From assembly GCF_016863295.1 (NCBI RefSeq), contig NZ_BOOP01000011.1, positions 124,001-188,000 of the forward strand: DNA of 64,000 nucleotides, given 5' to 3'. The translations under genes were made by a program, and so were the position numbers. The notes beneath the pieces were generated by a model, which did not search any database, was not told the origin of the DNA, and saw only the letters and a list, made by a program, of their open reading frames with translations. This DNA is from Planotetraspora phitsanulokensis. GTDB lineage: Bacteria; Actinomycetota; Actinomycetes; Streptosporangiales; Streptosporangiaceae. Below, one piece after another: positions 60,233 to 64,000 of the stretch (its first letter is position 1; every line of letters starts with the position of its first letter).

Positions 60233-61177
60233 TCAGCCGGCGGGGGTCGAGCCGTTCTGGTCGGTATGCGTCTGGTCCTTCGGCGCGGAGAACAGGCCGC
60301 CGAGGTTCTCGATGACCTTGTTCATCTCCGAGGGGACGATCCAGACCTTGTTGGCGTCGCCCTTGGCGATCTCGGGGAGCGTCTGGAGGTACTGGTAGGC
60401 CAGCAGCCGCTGGTCGGGCTTGCCCTCATGGATGGCGCGGAAGACCATCGCGATGGCGTCCGCCTGCCCCTTGGCCCGCATGGCCTGGGCCTCCGCGTCG
60501 GCCTGGGCGCGGAGCACGACGGCCTCCGCCTCCCCCTTGGCCTTGAGCACGGCCGATTCGCGCTGCCCCTGCGCGGTGAGGATGGCGGACTGCTTCTGGC
60601 CCTCGGCGGACAGGATCGCGGCCCGCTTGTCGCGGTCGGCCCGCATCTGCTTCTCCATCGAGTCCTGGATCGAGGCCGGTGGGTCGATGGCCTTGAGCTC
60701 CACGCGGTTGACCCGGATGCCCCACTTGCCGGTGGCGTCGTCGAGCACGCCGCGCAACTCGGTGTTGATCTCCTCACGGGAGGTCAGCGTGCGCTCCAGG
60801 TCCATCCCGCCGACGACGTTGCGCAGGGTCGTCACGGTCAGCTGCTCGACGGCGACGATGAAGCTCGCGATCTCGTAGGTCGCCGCCTTCGGGTCGGTGA
60901 CCTGGAAGTAGATGACCGTGTCGATCGAGACGACCAGGTTGTCCGAGGTGATCACCGGTTGGGGCGGGAACGTGACGACCTGTTCACGCAGATCCACCTC
61001 GACCTTGATCCGATCGATGAAGGGGATCACCAACGTGAGGCCCGCCTGGAGGGTCCGGTGATAGCGGCCGAAACGTTCCACGATGCAGGCGGTCGCCTGG
61101 GGAACGATCCGGATCGTCCTGACCAGCGCGAGTCCAATGACGGCCACCGCGACTACGCCGAAGATGAGCAGACCCAT
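60233..61177 (-). CDS. SPFH/Band 7 (stomatin-like) membrane protein
   Basis: The 314-residue product has an N-terminal membrane helix (residues 2-22), a Band 7 domain (VPQATACIVERFGRYHRTLQ, IVAVEQLTVTTLRNVVGGMD) and a long coiled-coil rich in Ala, Glu and Lys (residues 185-250), like QmcA. It should oligomerise under the membrane. No NfeD partner is next to it. A hairpin lies in its 5' region at 61184. Confidence 0.9.
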   Translation of the reverse strand: MGLLIFGVVAVAVIGLALVRTIRIVPQATACIVERFGRYHRTLQAGLTLVIPFIDRIKVEVDLREQVVTFPPQPVITSDNLVVSIDTVIYFQVTDPKAATYEIASFIVAVEQLTVTTLRNVVGGMDLERTLTSREEINTELRGVLDDATGKWGIRVNRVELKAIDPPASIQDSMEKQMRADRDKRAAILSAEGQKQSAILTAQGQRESAVLKAKGEAEAVVLRAQADAEAQAMRAKGQADAIAMVFRAIHEGKPDQRLLAYQYLQTLPEIAKGDANKVWIVPSEMNKVIENLGGLFSAPKDQTHTDQNGSTPAG

Positions 61178-61183
61178 CCGACA

Positions 61184-61209
61184 CTCCAGTCTGTGAACCC
61201 TGACTGGAG
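61184..61209. promoter_or_regulatory. Inverted repeat upstream of the SPFH gene
   Basis: CTCCAGTC (61184-61191) and GACTGGAG (61202-61209) form a perfect 8-base dyad with a 10-base loop, 7 bases from the SPFH start. It lies 60 bases beyond the ABC gene's end on the same strand, so it is either that gene's terminator or an operator. Confidence 0.45.
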
Positions 61210-61268
61210 GATATGTCGTTTTGGCTTTACGCGTGGATTAAGCGGCGATGTCGGAGAGTTGGGGGATC

Positions 61269-62057
61269 TCAGTACGTCCGGGCGTACCAGCGGCCCGTCA
61301 TGCTCCGCTCCAGCGCCAGGGGCACGCCGAACGTGTGGGAGAGGTTGTCGGACGTCATCACGGACTCGATCGGGCCCTGGGCGACCGCGGAGCCGTGGCG
61401 GAGCAGCATCGCATGGGTGAACCCGGCGGGGATCTCCTCGACGTGGTGGGTGACCAGGACCATCGTCGGTGCCTTGGAGTCCTGGGCCAGGGTGCCGAGC
61501 CGGCGTACCAGATCCTCCCGGCCGGCCACGTCGAGCCCGGCCGCGGGCTCGTCCAGCAGCAGTAACTCGGGGTCGGGCATGAGGGCCCTGGCGATCTGGA
61601 CACGCTTGCGTTCCCCCTCGGAGAGGGTCGCGAAGCGGCGGCGGATCAGGTGGGCGCAGCCGAACTGGTCGATCAGCTCGACCGCCCGGGTCACGTCGTT
61701 GGAGTCGTACTCCTCCGTCCACCGGCCGAGGATCGCGTAGGAGGCGGTGAGCACGAGGTCGATGACCTTCTCGTCCGGCGGCACCCGCTCGGCGAGCGCG
61801 GAGCTGGCCAGTCCGATCCTCGTCCGCAGTTCGAAGACGTCCACCTGGCCGAGCCGTTCGCCGAGAACGTCCACCGAGCCCTCTGTGGGGTACATCAGCG
61901 CACCCGCCACCTGGAGCAACGTGGTCTTGCCCGCACCGTTGGGACCGATGATCACCCAGCGCTCGTCCTCGCGCACGGTCCAGTCGATTCCGCGCAGCAG
62001 CGCCGCTCCATCTCGGCGGACGGCCACGTCCTGAAACCGAAGCACCTGACCGCCCAT
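61269..62057 (-). CDS. ABC transporter ATP-binding protein (single ATPase)
   Basis: The 262-residue ATPase has Walker A GPNGAGKTTLLQVAGAL, signature TLSEGERKRVQIARAL and Walker B LLLLDEPAAGLDVAGRED. It has no membrane partner next to it and belongs to the group seen alone near NAD or iron genes in actinobacteria. ATG 62057 (MGGQVLRFQD) is preceded by GGGAGGGGG; the frame opens at 62087. Confidence 0.85.
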   Translation of the reverse strand: MGGQVLRFQDVAVRRDGAALLRGIDWTVREDERWVIIGPNGAGKTTLLQVAGALMYPTEGSVDVLGERLGQVDVFELRTRIGLASSALAERVPPDEKVIDLVLTASYAILGRWTEEYDSNDVTRAVELIDQFGCAHLIRRRFATLSEGERKRVQIARALMPDPELLLLDEPAAGLDVAGREDLVRRLGTLAQDSKAPTMVLVTHHVEEIPAGFTHAMLLRHGSAVAQGPIESVMTSDNLSHTFGVPLALERSMTGRWYARTY

Positions 62058-62111
62058 GTGGACCCCCTCCCGTGAATGCTCCACCAACTATGACAGGCCC
62101 GAACACTTATC

Positions 62112-62852
62112 GTGGATCGGGTGCGCATCGATTCACCGATCTCCGCCACCCTCGTTTCGTGGGGCAACGCCTGGCTGGCCGGCCACGTCGGTCTCGACGA
62201 GGCCGCCGACCGCGTCGAGCGGGCGGCGGGCCCCCAAGTGGTGGCCGACGACGCGGGCGAGACCACGCTCCGCGCCTTCCTCGTGGACCAGCGGATAGAG
62301 GGGCTCGGCTCCTTCCGGCTGGCCCTCCCGATCCCCGGAGACCCCCTCGGACTGACCGGACCCCCCGCTTTCAACGGCTCCGCCATCGACGCCGGCCAGG
62401 CCGTGGTGGCCGTCTACCCAGGGCGCTGCCTCGGTCTCGTGCCCGCCGAAGACAGAAGGGGATCGTCCTACTCGGGCATCCGCTGGACCGCGTGCGAGGC
62501 CTCGGCCGCCGTGCCGAGCCTTCCGTCGCTCGCCGAGGCCGAGCAGGCGTTGTCGGCGGCCATGCGGTCGGCCACCGAGGCGCTGCTCGGCGTCGACGGG
62601 CCGGCCCAGGGCTTCCCGGCGCTCGACACGGTCGACGACGCCCTCGCCCCCGGATATCCGGGCCGGGCGCACCGGGTCGGCGCCCTCTCCGCCCGGCTCG
62701 CCCTCGCCCTGCGCCTGGCCGACGAGCGCGGCCTCACGTCGGGGCAGCTCGCGACGCGCGGTGATGCCCTCCGCGAGCTCGACAGGGCCGTACGGCGGGC
62801 CCGGGTGGCCGCCCACCACGCCATCGTCGAGTCCGGCCAGCCGCAGACCTAG
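62112..62852 (+). CDS. Conserved actinobacterial protein of unknown function
   Basis: The 246-residue cytoplasmic protein has no recognised domain. Conserved-looking stretches are SATLVSWGNAWLAGHVGLDE, VVAVYPGRCLGLVPAEDRRG and the helical C-terminus LRELDRAVRRARVAAHHAIV. ATG 62112 is 55 bases from the divergent ABC gene. The base bias is that of a real gene. Confidence 0.7.
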   Translation: MDRVRIDSPISATLVSWGNAWLAGHVGLDEAADRVERAAGPQVVADDAGETTLRAFLVDQRIEGLGSFRLALPIPGDPLGLTGPPAFNGSAIDAGQAVVAVYPGRCLGLVPAEDRRGSSYSGIRWTACEASAAVPSLPSLAEAEQALSAAMRSATEALLGVDGPAQGFPALDTVDDALAPGYPGRAHRVGALSARLALALRLADERGLTSGQLATRGDALRELDRAVRRARVAAHHAIVESGQPQT

Positions 62853-63470
62853 CTACGCGAGGCCGTGCCTGACGGCGTAGAGGGCGGCCTGGGTCCTGTC
62901 CTGGACGCCGAGCTTCATCAGGACGTTGGACACGTGGGTCTTCACGGTCTTCTCGGCCACGACGAGGTGGCGGGCGATCTCCCGGTTGGAACAGCCCGTC
63001 GCGATCAACCGGAGTACCTCGAGCTCCCGCTCCGTCAGGACGGCCACGGCGTCCGTCGCGGGGGCCTGGCCGGTCAGCATGGCCACGGCGGCCTCCGGAG
63101 CCAGGAGGACCTGCCCGCCGTGTACGGCCCTGATGGCCTGGACGAGCGCGGCCGGGTCGACGTCCTTGTAGAGGAAGCCCGACGCGCCCGCCCGCATCGC
63201 AGGAGCCACGTCGACCGGGTCGCTCACCGAGGTCAGGACGATCACCCGGACGCCGAGGCCGCCCAGCCGCCCCAGGGCCCCGAGGCCGTCGAGGACGGGC
63301 ATCCTGAGGTCGAGCAGCAGCACGTCGGGCGTGAGGGACTCGGCCATCGCCACCGCCTCCTCCCCGTCGGCGGCCTCCCCGATCACAGTCAGGTCGTCCT
63401 GGACGTCCAGGAACGTGCGCAGGCCCTGCCGTACGACGGGGTGGTCGTCGGCGATCAGCACGCGGATCAC
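62853..63470 (-). CDS. NarL/LuxR-family response regulator
   Basis: The 205-residue regulator has a receiver domain (VLIADDHPVVRQGLRTFLDV, phospho-Asp in DVLLLDLRMPVLDG) and a LuxR helix-turn-helix (LTERELEVLRLIATGCSNRE, VKTHVSNVLMKLGV). It is coupled by overlap to the histidine kinase gene upstream. The target genes and signal cannot be read from the window. Confidence 0.95.
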   Translation of the reverse strand: MIRVLIADDHPVVRQGLRTFLDVQDDLTVIGEAADGEEAVAMAESLTPDVLLLDLRMPVLDGLGALGRLGGLGVRVIVLTSVSDPVDVAPAMRAGASGFLYKDVDPAALVQAIRAVHGGQVLLAPEAAVAMLTGQAPATDAVAVLTERELEVLRLIATGCSNREIARHLVVAEKTVKTHVSNVLMKLGVQDRTQAALYAVRHGLA

Positions 63471-64000
63471 GTGGGCACCTCCAAGCGGATCATCGTGCCG
63501 TGGCCGGGCCGCGAGTCCACGGCGAGCGACCCGCCGGCGGCCTCGGCGCGCTCGTTCATCGAGGCGAGGCCCAGCCCGCGCCCGCCGGTCTCGTCGAACC
63601 CCTTCCCGTCGTCGCTCACCTCGAGCACCAGCCTCGGCGGGTCGTGCGAGAGCCGTACGGCGATGCTCTCGGCGGCGGCGTGCCGCAGGGCGTTGTGCAG
63701 CGCCTCCTGCGCGACCCTGAAGACGGCGATCTCCGTCAGCGCCGGCAGGTCGCCGGGCTCGTCGCCGGCGAACGTGAACGCGACCGAGACGGGATGCAGG
63801 CGACCGAGCAGGTCGGCGTGCTTGCGGAGGGTCTCGACGAGCCCGTGCCTGTCGAGCTCGGCCGGGCGGAGCTCGACGATCACCGCGCGCAGCTCGGCCA
63901 GCGCCTCCCCGGCCATCCGCTCCACCTGCTCGATCTCCCTCGCCGCGCGTTCCGGGTCGGACCGCATCAGCGACACGGCCGCCCTCGCCGTGAGACGGAG
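63467..64000 (-). CDS. NarL-type sensor histidine kinase (C-terminal part, cut by the window edge)
   Basis: The visible 177 residues, entering from the right edge, hold the end of the HisKA_3 dimerisation helices (SLMRSDPERAAREIEQVERM) and a full HATPase domain (ALHNALRHAAAESIAVRLSH, VSDDGKGFDETGGRGLGLAS). The phospho-His and any sensor domain lie outside the window. Overlaps the response regulator start by 4 bases. Confidence 0.92.
   Translation of the reverse strand, partial: LRLTARAAVSLMRSDPERAAREIEQVERMAGEALAELRAVIVELRPAELDRHGLVETLRKHADLLGRLHPVSVAFTFAGDEPGDLPALTEIAVFRVAQEALHNALRHAAAESIAVRLSHDPPRLVLEVSDDGKGFDETGGRGLGLASMNERAEAAGGSLAVDSRPGHGTMIRLEVPT

Overview
This is a chromosomal window of high-GC DNA from a filamentous, sporulating actinomycete. 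The codon bias is strongly towards G or C in third positions, genes pack into operons with ATGA, GTGA or TTGA overlaps, and there are clear orthologues of the developmental regulators BldC and BldN, RsbN, a small BldC-like helix-turn-helix protein, the 32-residue ribosomal protein bS22, and XRE/DUF5753 plus DUF397 genes. The order rex-hemA-hemC-hemD-hemB followed by bldN and rsbN resembles the Streptomyces coelicolor chromosome, but nuo, bldC, cytochrome c biogenesis and dnaK genes lie close by here. That mixture suggests a Streptosporangiaceae-like relative, which is an inference. I see no phage, insertion sequence, CRISPR array, rRNA or tRNA gene. Most of the window is core genome with small accessory patches.

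Layout. 1-3.5 kb: the start of the complex I operon (nuoA, nuoB, partial nuoC), a menaquinone geranylgeranyl reductase and menG, with a Rex-type operator in front of the reductase. 3.6-7.3 kb: a secreted propeller protein, bldC, a lethal-factor-like metallopeptidase with an Arg-Glu/Asp-x repeat tail and a small partner gene. 7.4-12 kb: system II cytochrome c biogenesis (resA, ccdA, resB, ccsB) and a histidine phosphatase. 12-15 kb: an accessory patch with LysR, a 43-codon gene, an EamA exporter and a frameshifted Uma2 gene. 14.8-22.7 kb: haem synthesis (hemL, then hemB, hemD fusion, hemC, hemA, rex) interrupted by a small Prim-Pol gene, with a second Rex operator in front of rex. 22.8-30.8 kb: glutaredoxin-like gene, a membrane/ABM fusion, bldN-rsbN, HAD, acyltransferase, SDR, bS22, the BldC-like gene and a phosphatase-like gene. 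30.8-39.7 kb: acuC, a MacA/MacB-type tripartite exporter, an MFS permease, proC, an ABC-2 exporter and a lipoprotein. 39.8-47.9 kb: a HAIR-controlled dnaK-grpE-dnaJ-hspR-clpB operon and a secreted low-complexity protein ending in a double terminator. 48-55 kb: TetR, CapA-like lipoprotein, catR-katA, then a XRE/DUF397 patch with tandem repeats and a palindromic operator. 55-64 kb: a stand-alone molybdopterin oxidoreductase, HD hydrolase, DUF2231-Rieske fusion, DUF1918, TauE, SPFH protein, ABC ATPase, and a NarL-type two-component pair cut by the right edge.

The main theme is redox and respiration. Two Rex operators with the same architecture and the same downstream bases tie the NADH/NAD+ sensor to haem synthesis and to quinone reduction/complex I, and cytochrome c assembly genes lie between them. 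A second theme is development (bldC, bldN-rsbN, the BldC-like gene), with a BldD-box-like palindrome in front of bldN. The least explained items are the repeat-tailed metallopeptidase with its 78-residue neighbour, the lone Prim-Pol protein inside the haem cluster, the 43-codon gene between LysR and EamA, and a small family of GTGATCA-cored intergenic repeats.
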